The notes: generated by a model not told the origin, from the letters alone. A stretch of DNA of 64,000 nt from Enhydrobacter aerosaccus (GCF_900167455.1 NZ_FUWJ01000002.1:744305-808304); one strand, 5' to 3'; counted from the stretch's first letter, positions 51,243 to 61,504 are shown. Numbers and translations: made by a program.

Positions 51243-52322
51243 TCAGGCCGCCATCCGCTCCCGGTTGTGCTCCTTCAGGATCGGCATCACCCACTTGCCG
51301 AAGCGCTCCGCCTCCTCGTCGTGCAGGTAGCCCGACAGGCAGAAGGAATGGCAGCCGAGATCGATGAACTTCTGCAAGGTGTCGGCGCATTGCTCGGGAT
51401 CGCCGACGACGGCGATGCCGGCGCCAGGCCGCACCTGCGTGATGCCGGTCCAGAGATGCGGCTCGATCGTCTCGCCGATCGCCGCCAGCTCGCGCACGCG
51501 TCGGTTGGCTTCCGACGTGGCGAAATGCTGCTTCACGAACGTCTTCTGCGACTCGCTGGCATGGGCCACCAGTTCGTGCGCGAAGTCCCACGCCTCCTTC
51601 TCCGTCGGGCGGCAGACGATCTGCAGGCGCATGCCGAAGCCGATCTCCCGCTCCCGCCCGTGCCCGGCGGCCATGGTGCGGATCTCGGCCATGTTCGCGC
51701 GGATGCGATCATAGGTATCGCCCCAGAACAGATGCACGTCGGCATGCCTGGCCGAGATTTCCCAGGCCTGCCGGCTGCCGCCGCCGAGATAGAATTTCGG
51801 ATGCGGCTTCTGCAGCGGATAGGGACGGATCTGCGCCCCCTTCAGCTGATGGAACTTGCCGTCGAAATGCAGCGGACCATGGGTGGTCCACAGCGCCTTC
51901 AGGATCGAGACCTCCTCCTCCATGATCTCGTAGCGCTCTTCCTTGCCCCATTTGATGCCTTCGGCCGCGTTCTCCGTCTCGCTCTGGCCGGCGATCAGGT
52001 TGATGCAGATGCGCCCGCCCGACAGCTGGTCGAAGGTCGAGATCATCTTCGCCAGCAGCACCGGGTTGATGTAGGACGGCCGCGCCGCCACCAGCATGCG
52101 GATCGACTTCGAGCGCGCCACCATCATGGCGCTCGAAATCCAGGCCTCCCAGCACGCCGTCTGCACCGGTACCAGCATGTATTCGAAGCCCGCCGCCTCG
52201 GCCGCACCAACGATGCGATCGAACAGCGCCAGCGACGACGGCACCTGCGCAGCCGGTACGCCATAGGCCGTGGTGTCACCGGCGGTCGGCAGGAACCAGC
52301 CGAATTCGAGTCTGCGCTGCAT
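51243..52322 (-). CDS. LLM-class flavin-dependent monooxygenase (SsuD-like)
   Basis: TIM-barrel FMNH2-dependent oxygenase of 359 aa. Features are LEFGWFLPTAGDT, AEAAGFEYMLVPVQTACWEAW, the RMLVAARPSYINPVLLAKM barrel strand, GRICINLIAGQSE and a C-terminal GCHSFCLSGYLHDEEAERF. This matches alkanesulfonate monooxygenase-like enzymes, which release sulfite from sulfonates. No ssuE reductase or sulfonate transporter adjoins it, so the substrate is uncertain. Confidence 0.88.
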   Translation of the reverse strand: MQRRLEFGWFLPTAGDTTAYGVPAAQVPSSLALFDRIVGAAEAAGFEYMLVPVQTACWEAWISSAMMVARSKSIRMLVAARPSYINPVLLAKMISTFDQLSGGRICINLIAGQSETENAAEGIKWGKEERYEIMEEEVSILKALWTTHGPLHFDGKFHQLKGAQIRPYPLQKPHPKFYLGGGSRQAWEISARHADVHLFWGDTYDRIRANMAEIRTMAAGHGREREIGFGMRLQIVCRPTEKEAWDFAHELVAHASESQKTFVKQHFATSEANRRVRELAAIGETIEPHLWTGITQVRPGAGIAVVGDPEQCADTLQKFIDLGCHSFCLSGYLHDEEAERFGKWVMPILKEHNRERMAA

Positions 52323-52424
52323 TGGACGTTTCTCCCTTTGTTCAAGCTTAGCGCAAATCCCAGCAGCGGGGACACAAACGCTCCAAGCCGCCCGTTCTGC
52401 AGGGCGACTGACGCTCCGACCGTG

Positions 52425-53366
52425 TCAAAGCTGGCGCAGCGACACCCTCTCGATGGCATGATCGCCGCCCTTGGACAGGACGATGTGAGCGCGTTCGCGC
52501 GTCGGCAGGATGTTCTCGCGCAGATTGACCGCGTTGATCTCCGACCAGATGCGCTGCCCGACCTCGCGCGCCTCCTTCTGTGGCAGATCCTTGTAATGGT
52601 GGAAGTACGATGCCGGCTTCTGGAACGCGGTGCGCTGGAGCATCAGGAAGCGCTCGACATACCAGGCCTCGATGTCGGCGGTCCGCGCGTCGAGGTAGAT
52701 CGAGAAATCGAAGAAGTCGGAAAGAATGACCGAAGCCGGCCGGCCGCCCGGTCCGCCGACGACGCCGGGCTGCAGCACGTTGAGACCCTCGAAGATCAGC
52801 ACATCGGGTCGCCGCACCACCTGCCATTCGTCGCGGACGATGTCGTAGGCCTCATGCGAGTAGACCGGGGCGCGCACCTCGGGAACACCGGCCTTGATGT
52901 CGGCCAGGAACCGCACCATGCGACGGGTGTCGTAGCTTTCGGGGAAGCCCTTGCGGCGCACGAGCTGCTTGCGCTCGAGTTCCTGCAGCGGAAACAGGAA
53001 GCCGTCCGTGGTCACCAGGTCGACCGTGGGCGTTGCCGGCCAGCGCGCGATCAGCGCCTGCAGGACACGCGCGAAGGTGCTCTTGCCGACCGCGACGCTG
53101 CCGGCGATCGCGATCACGTAGGTACGGCCGACGAAGGGGCGGCCCAGGAACGTGTCGGTGACGCCGTTGAGGTTGCGCGCGGCCCGGACATGCAGCTCCA
53201 GCAGACGCGACAGCGGCAGGTAGACCTCGGCGAGTTCGTCCAGCGACACGCTGTAATTCATGCCGCGCAACGCGACGAGCTCGTCATGGGTGAGCGTGAA
53301 CGGCGTATTGGCCCGAAGAGCCGCCCATTCGGCGCGGCTGAAAGTCTGATAGGCGTCCGCCCGCAT
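52425..53366 (-). CDS. coaA: Pantothenate kinase, type I
   Basis: First enzyme of coenzyme A synthesis, phosphorylating pantothenate with ATP; 313 aa. The P-loop is [14 protein letters not shown] (about residues 88-100). [47 protein letters not shown] [12 protein letters not shown] and the C-terminal [15 protein letters not shown] [15 protein letters not shown] are all present. The ATG at 53366 has AGGAG 8 bases ahead and is preferred to a GTG at 53372. It is a single gene, divergent from the glutamyltransferase. Confidence 0.95.
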   Translation of the reverse strand: MRADAYQTFSRAEWAALRANTPFTLTHDELVALRGMNYSVSLDELAEVYLPLSRLLELHVRAARNLNGVTDTFLGRPFVGRTYVIAIAGSVAVGKSTFARVLQALIARWPATPTVDLVTTDGFLFPLQELERKQLVRRKGFPESYDTRRMVRFLADIKAGVPEVRAPVYSHEAYDIVRDEWQVVRRPDVLIFEGLNVLQPGVVGGPGGRPASVILSDFFDFSIYLDARTADIEAWYVERFLMLQRTAFQKPASYFHHYKDLPQKEAREVGQRIWSEINAVNLRENILPTRERAHIVLSKGGDHAIERVSLRQL

Positions 53367-53483
53367 ACACACGCTCCTGCGAAGAACAGCGCCATGTTTA
53401 GGAGGATTCGCGCCGGACGCAATTCATGCTGGCGACGACGTAAGAAAATCGTCACCATCCGGCCCGGTTCGGGGGAGTAGTAG

Positions 53484-55097
53484 ATGTATCAGCACGGCAA
53501 GCGGCCGACCATCGCATCACGGCACGGCATGGTGGCGGCGGCGCATCCTCTGGCGGCAGCCGCCGGAGCGCGCGTTCTCGGCAATGGCGGCACAGCGTTC
53601 GACGCGGCAGTCGCAACGGCCGCGACCTTGAACGTCGTCGAGCCCTACATGTCGGGACTGGCCGGCCGCGGCGTGGCGACCTGCTACATCGCCAAGGAAC
53701 GTCGCATCCGCTGTCTCGACTTCGTCGCCCCCATCCCGCTGAACTTCCCGGTCGACAAGCTGAGCCGTCGCGACCAGCTGATGCGCGGCGCCTTGCCGGT
53801 CGGCGCGCCCGGCAATCTTGCCGGCTGGTGCGAGCTGATCCAGAGCCACGGCCGCAAGAAGCTTCCGGAACTGTTCGCGCCGGCCATCGCCATCGCGCGC
53901 GACGGCTTCCGGCTGATCGAATTCAATATCGAGGAGATCCGCGCCGCCGGGCCGGACCTCGCCAACCATCAGGCGCTCTACCCCGAATGGTCGCGGGTCT
54001 ACACGGGCGGACAGGGCACCGTGTCACCCGGCTTTATCCTCAAGCAGCCGGATCTCGCACGCACGCTCGAGGCGCTGGCTCAGGAAGGGCCGGGCCTGCT
54101 CTACGGTGGAGCGCTCGGCCAGAAGATCATCGATCGCCTTAGCGAACTGGGCGGCTGCCTGACGATGGACGACTTCAAGGCGGTGAAGCCCAACTGGGTC
54201 GATCCAGCGACGGCCGACTATCGCGGCTACACCGTGAACGTGCCGCCGCCGCCGTGCGAGGGCTTCCAGTATCTCTTGACGCTGCGCATCCTCGAAGGCT
54301 TCGACCTCGCCGGGACGAAGCGCAACTCGACCGAGCATTTCGACACGGTGCTGCGGGCCATCCGCCTCGCCGCCGGCGTGCGCATCGCAACCGGGGTGCC
54401 GAGCCGGCAGAAGCTCGCGGAGATCCTGTCCGACAGCTTCGTGGAGCCTCTGCGCGCCCGCGTGCGCGATGGCCAGCCGATCGTCGGGCCGACGGAGCAG
54501 TGGACGCCGATGGAGGGCCAGGCGGCGGCCCAGGAAGAAAGCCACACGACCTCGTTCTCGATCGCCGACAGCGACGGCAACCTCATCTGCGTCACGCAGA
54601 GCCTGGGAAGCGTATTCGGCTCGGCGGTGGTCGTCCCGGGAACCGGCCTCTGCCTCAACAACTTCCTCTATTGGGCCGACGTGAATCCCGACAGTCCCAA
54701 CCGCGTCAAGCCGGGCGGCGCCTTGCCGATGTGCATGGCGCCATCGGTGGTCACGAAGGACGACAGGCCGGTGCTGGCCCTCGGCACGCCGGGCAGTTAC
54801 GGCATCCTGCAGACGCAGCCGCAGGCGCTCGTACAGTACCTCGATTTCGGCCTGCCCCTGCAGCAGGCGATCGAGTCGCCGCGGGCCCGTCTGACCGACG
54901 GTCGCGAGGTGCTGCTGGAAGCGCGTCTGGAAATGGAAGTGCATGAGGCACTGCGCCAGCGCGGTCACAGCGTGACCAGCGGCCCCGCCTGGACGATGAA
55001 AGTGGGCGGCATGCAGGGCGTCGCGGTGGATCCGGAAACCGGAATCTTCACCGGTGGCTGCGATCCCCGCCGCGACGGATATTGCGTGCCGGCCTGA
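53484..55097 (+). CDS. Gamma-glutamyltransferase family protein, without signal peptide
   Basis: Ntn-hydrolase of 537 aa. The proenzyme-cleavage/catalytic threonine is T355 in EESHTTSFSIADSDGN, where the usual TTH reads TTS. GNGGTAFDAAVATAATLNVVEP at the start and PGGALPMCMAPSV near the end are conserved. Unlike periplasmic GGTs it has no leader (MYQHGKRPTIASRHGM), so it probably acts in the cytoplasm, as in GGT-like amidohydrolases. The ATG has GGGGGAG upstream. Confidence 0.88.
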   Translation: MYQHGKRPTIASRHGMVAAAHPLAAAAGARVLGNGGTAFDAAVATAATLNVVEPYMSGLAGRGVATCYIAKERRIRCLDFVAPIPLNFPVDKLSRRDQLMRGALPVGAPGNLAGWCELIQSHGRKKLPELFAPAIAIARDGFRLIEFNIEEIRAAGPDLANHQALYPEWSRVYTGGQGTVSPGFILKQPDLARTLEALAQEGPGLLYGGALGQKIIDRLSELGGCLTMDDFKAVKPNWVDPATADYRGYTVNVPPPPCEGFQYLLTLRILEGFDLAGTKRNSTEHFDTVLRAIRLAAGVRIATGVPSRQKLAEILSDSFVEPLRARVRDGQPIVGPTEQWTPMEGQAAAQEESHTTSFSIADSDGNLICVTQSLGSVFGSAVVVPGTGLCLNNFLYWADVNPDSPNRVKPGGALPMCMAPSVVTKDDRPVLALGTPGSYGILQTQPQALVQYLDFGLPLQQAIESPRARLTDGREVLLEARLEMEVHEALRQRGHSVTSGPAWTMKVGGMQGVAVDPETGIFTGGCDPRRDGYCVPA

Positions 55098-55109
55098 CGG
55101 ACCGGCCGG

Positions 55110-55565
55110 TTATTTCCGCGGACGGGACGGTTCCGAGATTTCGGCGACGGCCGCCCCGACGCTGGCCAGGGCCGCCGCTCTTGGCTCCGTCGCCACGTCG
55201 CCCAGGGCAACGATGCCGACCAGGCTCTTGTCCCGGTCGAGGACGGCAAGCCGGCGGACCTGCAACGTCTTCATGCGTTCCAGCACCTCGTCCGCCTCCT
55301 CGTCGCAGAAGGCATAGGCGATATCGCTGGTCATGCAGTCCCGCACCAGGGTCTCGACGGGCGACAGGCCGGCCGCGACGCCACGGACGACGATATCGCG
55401 ATCGGTGATCGATCCCACCAGGCGCTGACCGTCGCAGACGGGCAGAGAACCGACACCCAGCGCCTCCATGGCGGAAGCCGCCTGCTGGAGCGAGGCGTCG
55501 GGCGCCACGGTTTCGACACCGCGAGTCATGATCTCCGAAACCTGCATAGGAACGTAATGCGGCAT
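55110..55565 (-). CDS. Two-CBS-domain protein
   Basis: Protein of about 151 aa with two CBS domains: VSEIMTRGVETVAPDASLQQA with GSITDRDIVVRGVAAG, and VRDCMTSDIAYAFCDEEADEV with LVGIVALGDVATE. Such pairs bind adenine nucleotides. The start is uncertain: 55565 has a purine-rich GAAG ahead, 55547 lies closer to the domain but lacks one. It is divergent from the paoABC-like genes and convergent with the GGT gene. Confidence 0.87.
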   Translation of the reverse strand: MPHYVPMQVSEIMTRGVETVAPDASLQQAASAMEALGVGSLPVCDGQRLVGSITDRDIVVRGVAAGLSPVETLVRDCMTSDIAYAFCDEEADEVLERMKTLQVRRLAVLDRDKSLVGIVALGDVATEPRAAALASVGAAVAEISEPSRPRK

Positions 55566-55620
55566 CGAACTTCGGGTTCCCGCCGCGCAACGCCGTTCCA
55601 TGGTGGTCGTTGTGTCTGCC

Positions 55621-56265
55621 ATGAGCGACCACCACCTGACCCGCCGGGGAATCCTCGGCAGCGGCATCGCCCTGACGGCCCTCCAGAAGACGGCGGTCTA
55701 TGCCGGCCCTTCCTCCGAGACCGCCCCGTCCTCGGCGCCAGGCGCGGTCGAAAAGGTCGATGTCCGGCTGACGGTCAACGGCATCGGCCATCAGTTGAAG
55801 CTCGATCCCCGGACGACGCTGCTCGATGCACTGCGCGAGCATCTTGACCTGACGGGCACGAAGAAAGGATGTGACCACGGCCAGTGCGGCGCCTGCACCG
55901 TCCTGATGGATGGCGAGCGGCGCAACGCCTGCCTCAATCTTGCACTGGCCTGCGACGATCGCGAGATCACGACGATCGAAGGCCTGGGCACCGCGGAGCA
56001 GCTTCACCCCGTGCAGGCCGCCTTCATCAAGCACGACGGCTTCCAGTGCGGCTACTGCACGCCGGGACAGATCTGTTCCACCGTCGGCATGCTCAACGAG
56101 ATCGAGCGCGGAATCCCTTCGGCTGCCAGCGCCGACTTGCGCACCGCCATCGAGCTGACCGAGAGCGAGGTCCGCGAACGCATGAGCGGCAATATATGCC
56201 GGTGCGCGGCCTATCCCAATATCGCCGCCGCGATCCTGGAGGCGGCCGGAAAGACCAGTGGATGA
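55621..56265 (+). CDS. paoA: Aldehyde oxidoreductase [2Fe-2S] subunit (PaoA/YagT-like)
   Basis: Iron-sulfur subunit of a molybdenum hydroxylase, 214 aa. A Tat leader is seen ([16 protein letters not shown]), so the complex is exported folded. The plant-type cluster ligands are in [16 protein letters not shown], and the second cluster ligands in CGYCTPGQ and [10 protein letters not shown]. The ATG at 55621 starts just before the Tat motif. Its stop overlaps the next start (ATGA). Confidence 0.9.
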   Translation: MSDHHLTRRGILGSGIALTALQKTAVYAGPSSETAPSSAPGAVEKVDVRLTVNGIGHQLKLDPRTTLLDALREHLDLTGTKKGCDHGQCGACTVLMDGERRNACLNLALACDDREITTIEGLGTAEQLHPVQAAFIKHDGFQCGYCTPGQICSTVGMLNEIERGIPSAASADLRTAIELTESEVRERMSGNICRCAAYPNIAAAILEAAGKTSG

Positions 56266-57251
56266 GACCTTTCACCTATGAACGGCCGGCCGATGTCCCG
56301 GCCGCCCTGCAAGCCATCCGCAAACCAGGTGCCCGGTTCATCGCCGGGGGCACGAACCTGCTCGACCTGATGAAGGTCGATGTCGAAGCGCCGACCCATC
56401 TCGTCGATGTGTCGCGGCTGCCCCTGGAACGGATCGAGGCGACGGAAGCAGGCGGCCTGCGCATAGGCGCGATGGCGACCAACACATATGTTGCTGCCAA
56501 CGCCCGGGTGCGGGAGCACTATCCTGTGCTCGCTGCCGCGCTGTTGAATGGTGCCTCCGGCCAACTTCGCAACCAGGCGACGACCGGCGGAAACCTGCTG
56601 CAACGCACCCGCTGCTATTACTTCTACGACGTCTCCAAGCCTTGCAACAAACGCAGCCCGGGCAGCGGCTGCTCGGCCTTGCACGGCTACAACCGCATTC
56701 ATGCGATTCTCGGCGCCAGCGACGCCTGTATTGCCGTCCATCCGTCGGACATGGCGGTGGCGCTCGCCGCTCTCGATGCCGAGATCGAGACGCAGACCGC
56801 GGATGGCCAAGGCCGGCGCCTCAAGGTCGCCGATCTCTACCGCCTTCCCGGCTCCACGCCGCATGTGGAGACCATCCTTCAGCCCGGCGAACTGATCACC
56901 GCCGTGGTGCTGCCGCCGCCCGTCTCTGCCGGCCAGGTCTATCGGAAGGTCCGCGATCGAGCCTCGTACGCCTTTGCGCTCGTCTCCGTCGCGGCGCTCG
57001 TCGAGCTCGAGGGCGACCGCATCCGTTCGGCACGGATCGCCCTGGGAGGAGTCGCGCCCAAGCCATGGCGGGCGGTGGAAGCGGAACGCCGATTGATGGG
57101 AGCCAACGCCAGCGCCGCAACCTTCCTCGGCGCCGGCGAGACCACCGTGGCCGAGGCGCACGCCTATGGCCACAACGACTTCAAGATCGCCCTGGCGGCG
57201 CGCACCGTCGCCCGTGCCCTGTCGGAAGCCGCCGCGCAGCACAAGGGATAA
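56262..57251 (+). CDS. paoB: Aldehyde oxidoreductase FAD subunit (PaoB/YagS-like)
   Basis: FAD-binding subunit of 329 aa. The FAD loop is [14 protein letters not shown] and [21 protein letters not shown] cysteine-rich insert ([20 protein letters not shown], then [12 protein letters not shown]) matches the [4Fe-4S] segment known in PaoB, absent from eukaryotic xanthine oxidases. The start is fixed by the 4-base overlap with paoA; the open frame further upstream is antisense to nothing real and reads through paoA. Confidence 0.9.
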   Translation: MRPFTYERPADVPAALQAIRKPGARFIAGGTNLLDLMKVDVEAPTHLVDVSRLPLERIEATEAGGLRIGAMATNTYVAANARVREHYPVLAAALLNGASGQLRNQATTGGNLLQRTRCYYFYDVSKPCNKRSPGSGCSALHGYNRIHAILGASDACIAVHPSDMAVALAALDAEIETQTADGQGRRLKVADLYRLPGSTPHVETILQPGELITAVVLPPPVSAGQVYRKVRDRASYAFALVSVAALVELEGDRIRSARIALGGVAPKPWRAVEAERRLMGANASAATFLGAGETTVAEAHAYGHNDFKIALAARTVARALSEAAAQHKG

Positions 57252-57254
57252 CGC

Positions 57255-59381
57255 ATGCCCAACGCCGTCATCGGTCTGCCGCTCGATCGAGTGGATGGAG
57301 TCGCCAAGGTCACGGGCTCCGCGCGCTACGCCGCCGATGCGAAGGCAGGTTCGTCGCCCGCGTTCGGCGCGATCGTCACCAGCACGATCGGTCGCGGCCT
57401 GGTGACGAAGGTCGATGCCGAGGAGGCCGAACGGTCGCCGGGCGTGCTGCTGGTGATGAGCCATGAAGACGCTCCCGCCCAGGCGCCGTTCAAGCAGCGC
57501 GGCGGCAACCGGCACGCACGCGCCAAGCCGGCTCTGTCGGAGAGCCGAGTCTATTATTACGGCCAACCCGTCGCGCTGGTCGTGGCGGAAACGTTCGAAC
57601 AGGCCAGAGCTGCGGCAGCGCTGATCCGTCTTTCCTATACGACCGAAAGCGGCTCCTACGATCTCGCCGACGGCCGCAAGCTTGCCTATACGCCCGAAAC
57701 GCTCGTGGCCGGCAAGGCGGACACGCAGGTCGGCGATTTCGAGCCGGCCTTCGCCGGCGGCGAGGTCAAGGTCGATGCGACCTACACCACGCCCTATCAG
57801 AGCCACAACCCGATGGAGCTGGTCGGCAGTCTGGCCGAATGGCAGGGCGACAAGCTCACCGTCCACTGCGCCGCCCAACTGGTCGATGCCGCCCATCACT
57901 CGATTGCATCCACGCTCCAGGTGCCGCTCGAGAATGTCGAGGTGGTGAGCGAATATGTCGGCGGCGGCTTCGGCGGCAAGCTGCCGATCTACGCCGATGC
58001 GATCCTGGCCGCGTTGGCGGCGCGTCGTCTGAAGCGGCCGGTCAAGGTGGTGCTGACCCGCCAGCAGATGTTCTCCGTCACGACCCATCGTGCCGCCTCG
58101 ATCCAGCGCGTGCGACTGGCCGCTGGCAAGGATGGCCGATTGACGGCTCTGGCGCACGAGGCCTGGACCCAGTCGGCCCGCGCCGATGAATTTGCCGAAG
58201 GCGCGGCCGTCTGTTCCCGAGCGATGTATGCCGCCCCGGATCGAATGACCCGCCACAGAATCGTGGCGCTCGACCTGCCGGTCGCCGATGCCATGCGCGC
58301 GCCGGGCGATGCCATCGGCCAGTTGGCCGTCGAGCAGGCAATGGATGAGCTCGCAGAGAAGCTCGACCTCGATCCGCTCGAGCTGCGCCTGCGCAACCAG
58401 CCCGATCGAGATCCGGAAAAGAAGATCCCCTTCTCCAGCCGTGCCTTGGTCGCCTGTCTGCAACAGGGCGCGGAGCGTTTCGGATGGTCGCGCAGGCACA
58501 AGGTTCCAGGCAGTGTCCGCGAAGGCGCCTGGCTGATCGGTCTCGGCATGGCAGCAGCGATCCGGCCCAACTATCGCCAGGCAGCGCATGCTCGCGTGCG
58601 CATGGACGAGGACCGCCATGTGACGGTCGAGATGGATATGACCGACATCGGCACGGGCTCCTACACGATCCTTGCGCAGGTGGCCGCCGAGGTGCTCGAG
58701 GTGCCCGTCGAGGACGTCTCGGTGCGGCTGGGCCGCAGCTCCTTTCCTCAGACGCCGGGCTCGGGCGGATCGTTCGGCGCCGCCAGTTCGACCGCGGCGC
58801 TTCGAGAAGCCTGCCTTGCGCTGCGGAAGCAGCTCGAGGACGGGAAGCAGCCGGGTAATCTTCAGGCCGAAGCGGGCGCCGAGCCCGGCGATGAATACAA
58901 AACCTATTCGCAACACAGCTACGGCGCGCATTTCGCCGAGGTGGCGGTGGACACGACAACCGGCGAGGTGCGTCTGCGCCGCATGCTGGGCGTATTCGAC
59001 GTCGGCCGCGTTCTCAATGCCAAGACGGCCCGGTCACAGCTGATCGGCGGCATGATCTGGGGCGTGGGGTCGGCGCTGCACGAGCATGCGGTCGTCGACC
59101 AGCGTCTCGGCGCGTTCGTGAACAACGACCTCGCCGGCTATCATGTGCCGGTCCATGCCGATATCCCGATGGCGGTCGATGCCGTCATGCTGGCCGGATT
59201 CGACGACAAATCGAGTCCGCTCGGGTCGAAGGGCGCCGGCGAACTCGGCATCTGCGCCGCCGGCGCGGCCGTAGCCAACGCCGTCTACAATGCCTGTGGT
59301 GTGCGGATCCGCGATTATCCCATCACGCCTGACAAGGTTCTGGGCGGGCTGCTACAGTCCAATCTAGCGCAACAGCGCTGA
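57255..59381 (+). CDS. paoC: Aldehyde oxidoreductase molybdenum subunit (PaoC/YagR-like)
   Basis: Molybdopterin-binding catalytic subunit, 708 aa. Landmarks are YVGGGFGGKLPIYADAILAA, a PGDAIGQLAVEQAMDELA region, TPGSGGSFGAASSTAALREA and the catalytic glutamate in LGSKGAGELGICAAG. It begins 3 bases after paoB. In Escherichia coli PaoABC oxidises aromatic aldehydes in the periplasm and needs the chaperone PaoD, which is not next to these genes. The 3' end overlaps a convergent gene by 18 bases. Confidence 0.92.
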   Translation: MPNAVIGLPLDRVDGVAKVTGSARYAADAKAGSSPAFGAIVTSTIGRGLVTKVDAEEAERSPGVLLVMSHEDAPAQAPFKQRGGNRHARAKPALSESRVYYYGQPVALVVAETFEQARAAAALIRLSYTTESGSYDLADGRKLAYTPETLVAGKADTQVGDFEPAFAGGEVKVDATYTTPYQSHNPMELVGSLAEWQGDKLTVHCAAQLVDAAHHSIASTLQVPLENVEVVSEYVGGGFGGKLPIYADAILAALAARRLKRPVKVVLTRQQMFSVTTHRAASIQRVRLAAGKDGRLTALAHEAWTQSARADEFAEGAAVCSRAMYAAPDRMTRHRIVALDLPVADAMRAPGDAIGQLAVEQAMDELAEKLDLDPLELRLRNQPDRDPEKKIPFSSRALVACLQQGAERFGWSRRHKVPGSVREGAWLIGLGMAAAIRPNYRQAAHARVRMDEDRHVTVEMDMTDIGTGSYTILAQVAAEVLEVPVEDVSVRLGRSSFPQTPGSGGSFGAASSTAALREACLALRKQLEDGKQPGNLQAEAGAEPGDEYKTYSQHSYGAHFAEVAVDTTTGEVRLRRMLGVFDVGRVLNAKTARSQLIGGMIWGVGSALHEHAVVDQRLGAFVNNDLAGYHVPVHADIPMAVDAVMLAGFDDKSSPLGSKGAGELGICAAGAAVANAVYNACGVRIRDYPITPDKVLGGLLQSNLAQQR

Positions 59382-59729
59382 CACGACCCGCGTTTGCGAG
59401 CGGACATGCGGCGCGAACCGACCCCAGCCGCGCATCGCGGTGAATTCCTTGGTGCGGACGGCCTCCGGGGAGGCGAGTTCGTAGACCGTCATCCACAGCT
59501 TCGCCGATCGACGGCGACCCTCGCCTCGTTCGCTTTCGGCAATCTCGCCGACCGAGACGTAGCGCCGGCCCGACAGGACACCGGGGCAGGACAGCGCGTC
59601 CGGCAGGTGCACGTCGTCGTACCAGCGGCTCCATTCCGCCTCGACCTCGGCATCGACCTCCGCCGTCACGATCAGCAGACAGGCAGGCAACGGATATTCG
59701 GGCAACTCGTCCTTCGGAAGAGCACTCAT
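59364..59729 (-). CDS. Small EthD/dabb-like hypothetical protein
   Basis: Protein of 121 aa with a pattern resembling the dimeric alpha-beta barrel fold: LLIVTAEVDAEVEAEWSRWYDDVHLPDALSCPGVLSGRRYV. The ATG at 59729 has AGAGGA 6 bases ahead, better placed than the ATG at 59735. Its end overlaps the paoC end by 18 bases on the other strand. No exact function can be given. Confidence 0.65.
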   Translation of the reverse strand: MSALPKDELPEYPLPACLLIVTAEVDAEVEAEWSRWYDDVHLPDALSCPGVLSGRRYVSVGEIAESERGEGRRRSAKLWMTVYELASPEAVRTKEFTAMRGWGRFAPHVRSQTRVVSALLR

Positions 59730-59805
59730 CGGCATTCCTCTTGCACGGAAGCGTAAGGCACGATGGAATGCGAACCGACGAGGTTCTTCAAGGGGGAGTG
59801 GCGCC

Positions 59806-61404
59806 ATGCGCAAATGGGTCTTGTTAGCTGCTACGGCGTTGGCCGTATTCGGCGCCGTCTCGGCCAACGCCCAGGACACGCCGCGGCGGGGCGGGACGAT
59901 CCGCATGACCGCGCCCTATGCGGCAAGCTTCGGCAGCCTCGATCCGCAGGCCACACCGCGGGCACAGGACGATATCGTCGGCAAGGCGCTGCATCGCACG
60001 CTCTACAATTGGGATACGGCCAACAGCAAGCTGGCGCTCGAACTGGCGACATCGGTCAGCGTTTCGCCCGACGGGCTGGTCTATACCTACAAGCTGCGCG
60101 ACGACGCCTACTTCCACAACGGCCGCAAGATGACGGCCGACGATATCATCTGGTCGTTCACGCGCATCATGGACGGCAGCAAGGGCTACCCGGGCGCGCG
60201 CTACGTCCGCCTGATCAAGGGGGCGATCGACGTCGAGAAGGGCACGGCGAAGGAGATCTCCGGCCTCAAGAAGATCGATGACTACACGCTCGAGATGACG
60301 ATCACCGACCGCGTCGAGCCGGGATATTATTTCTTCTCCGGCACGACCGCGATCCTGCCGAAGGAAGAGGCCGAGAAGCCGGATTTCGCCTCGCATCCCG
60401 TTGGCCTCGGCCCGTTCAAGTTCAAGGAGCATATCCCCGGCAGCCGCGTGGTGGTGGAGCGCTTCGACAAGTTCTACAAGACCGGCAAGCCCTACGCCGA
60501 CACGCTGCAGGTGCTGATCATGGCCGATGCCGCCGCGCGTGACATCGCCTTCCGCAACAAGGAGATCGACACCTCGATCCTCGGCCCGGCCCAGTACGTC
60601 GCCTACAAGGCCGATCCCGAGTTGTCGAAGGGCGTGCTCGAGGTCGCCGAGATGTTCACGCGCTCGATCCAGTTCAACCTGACCAACGGCACCAAGGAGC
60701 TCAAGGACAAGCGCGTCCGCCAGGCCATCAACTACGCGATCGACTCCGACCTGATCATCAAGCGTCTGGTCAAGGACAAGGCATATCGCGCCACGAGCTG
60801 GCTGCCGCCCTCGTCGGCGTCCTTCGACAAGACGATTAAGCCCTACTCGTACGACCCGGAGAAGGCCAGGAAGCTGCTGGCCGAGGCCGGTCTGCCCAAC
60901 GGCTTCGAGTTCGAGCTGACGACCAGCCAGAACGAGAGCTGGGGCATGCCGATCGTAGAGGCGATCATCCCGATGCTGGCCAAGGTCGGCATCAAGCTGA
61001 AGCCCAAGCTCGTCGAGGCGACGGTGCTGACCGAGATCCTGATGAAGGGCGAACATCAGGGCCTGATCGCGTCGAGCCTGACCGGCCCCGACTCGCTGGC
61101 GACGCTGCGCTGCTTCTATTCCAAGACGCCGCGTACGGCCTGCAACTACACCGGCTTCAACAACGCCGACTTCGACAAGCTGCTCGACGATGCCAGCCAG
61201 ACGGGCGACATGGCCAAGCGCGACGACCTTCTCAAGAAGGCCAACAACATCCTGTTCGACGAGGCGCCGGTGTGGTTCTTCAACTACAACAAGGCCGTGC
61301 TGGCACATCAGCCGTGGGTGCACGGCCTGCAGGCCAACCCGACCGAGATCACCCACCAGTACCCCGAGAATATCTGGGTCGACGCGACCTCGCCGGCGAA
61401 ATAG
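59806..61404 (+). CDS. Peptide-type ABC transporter substrate-binding protein (family 5)
   Basis: Periplasmic binder of 532 aa with a signal peptide ending NAQDTP and GGGGGAG before the ATG. LELATSVSVSPDGLVYTYKL, the GLGPFKFKEHIPG block and VRQAINYAIDSDLIIKRLV are family motifs. It opens the operon binding protein, DppB, DppC, ATPase. A palindromic repeat fills the gap to the permease gene. Confidence 0.92.
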   Translation: MRKWVLLAATALAVFGAVSANAQDTPRRGGTIRMTAPYAASFGSLDPQATPRAQDDIVGKALHRTLYNWDTANSKLALELATSVSVSPDGLVYTYKLRDDAYFHNGRKMTADDIIWSFTRIMDGSKGYPGARYVRLIKGAIDVEKGTAKEISGLKKIDDYTLEMTITDRVEPGYYFFSGTTAILPKEEAEKPDFASHPVGLGPFKFKEHIPGSRVVVERFDKFYKTGKPYADTLQVLIMADAAARDIAFRNKEIDTSILGPAQYVAYKADPELSKGVLEVAEMFTRSIQFNLTNGTKELKDKRVRQAINYAIDSDLIIKRLVKDKAYRATSWLPPSSASFDKTIKPYSYDPEKARKLLAEAGLPNGFEFELTTSQNESWGMPIVEAIIPMLAKVGIKLKPKLVEATVLTEILMKGEHQGLIASSLTGPDSLATLRCFYSKTPRTACNYTGFNNADFDKLLDDASQTGDMAKRDDLLKKANNILFDEAPVWFFNYNKAVLAHQPWVHGLQANPTEITHQYPENIWVDATSPAK

Positions 61405-61420
61405 TAGAAGCAAAAGATCC

Positions 61421-61491
61421 CTCGCTAAAGCGCGGGGATTACCCCGCGCGACTCGGGATGACACCGTTTTTGTCATCCCGACCATAGCGAG
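61421..61491. repeat. Palindromic intergenic repeat with nested hairpins
   Basis: Two hairpins, GCGCGGGG-ATTA-CCCCGCGC (61430-61449) and CGGGATGACA-N7-TGTCATCCCG (61454-61480), are enclosed by CTCGCT (61421-61426) pairing with AGCGAG (61486-61491). The RNA could fold as a three-way junction. The GGGATGAC/GTCATCCC motif resembles dispersed repeats of alphaproteobacterial genomes. Confidence 0.75.
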
Positions 61492-61504
61492 CGGTCCTTA
61501 ATTC

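Noticed and set aside
56211..58931. Long minus-strand open frame opposite paoB and paoC
   Set aside because: Antisense shadow; the plus strand holds complete cofactor-binding motifs.
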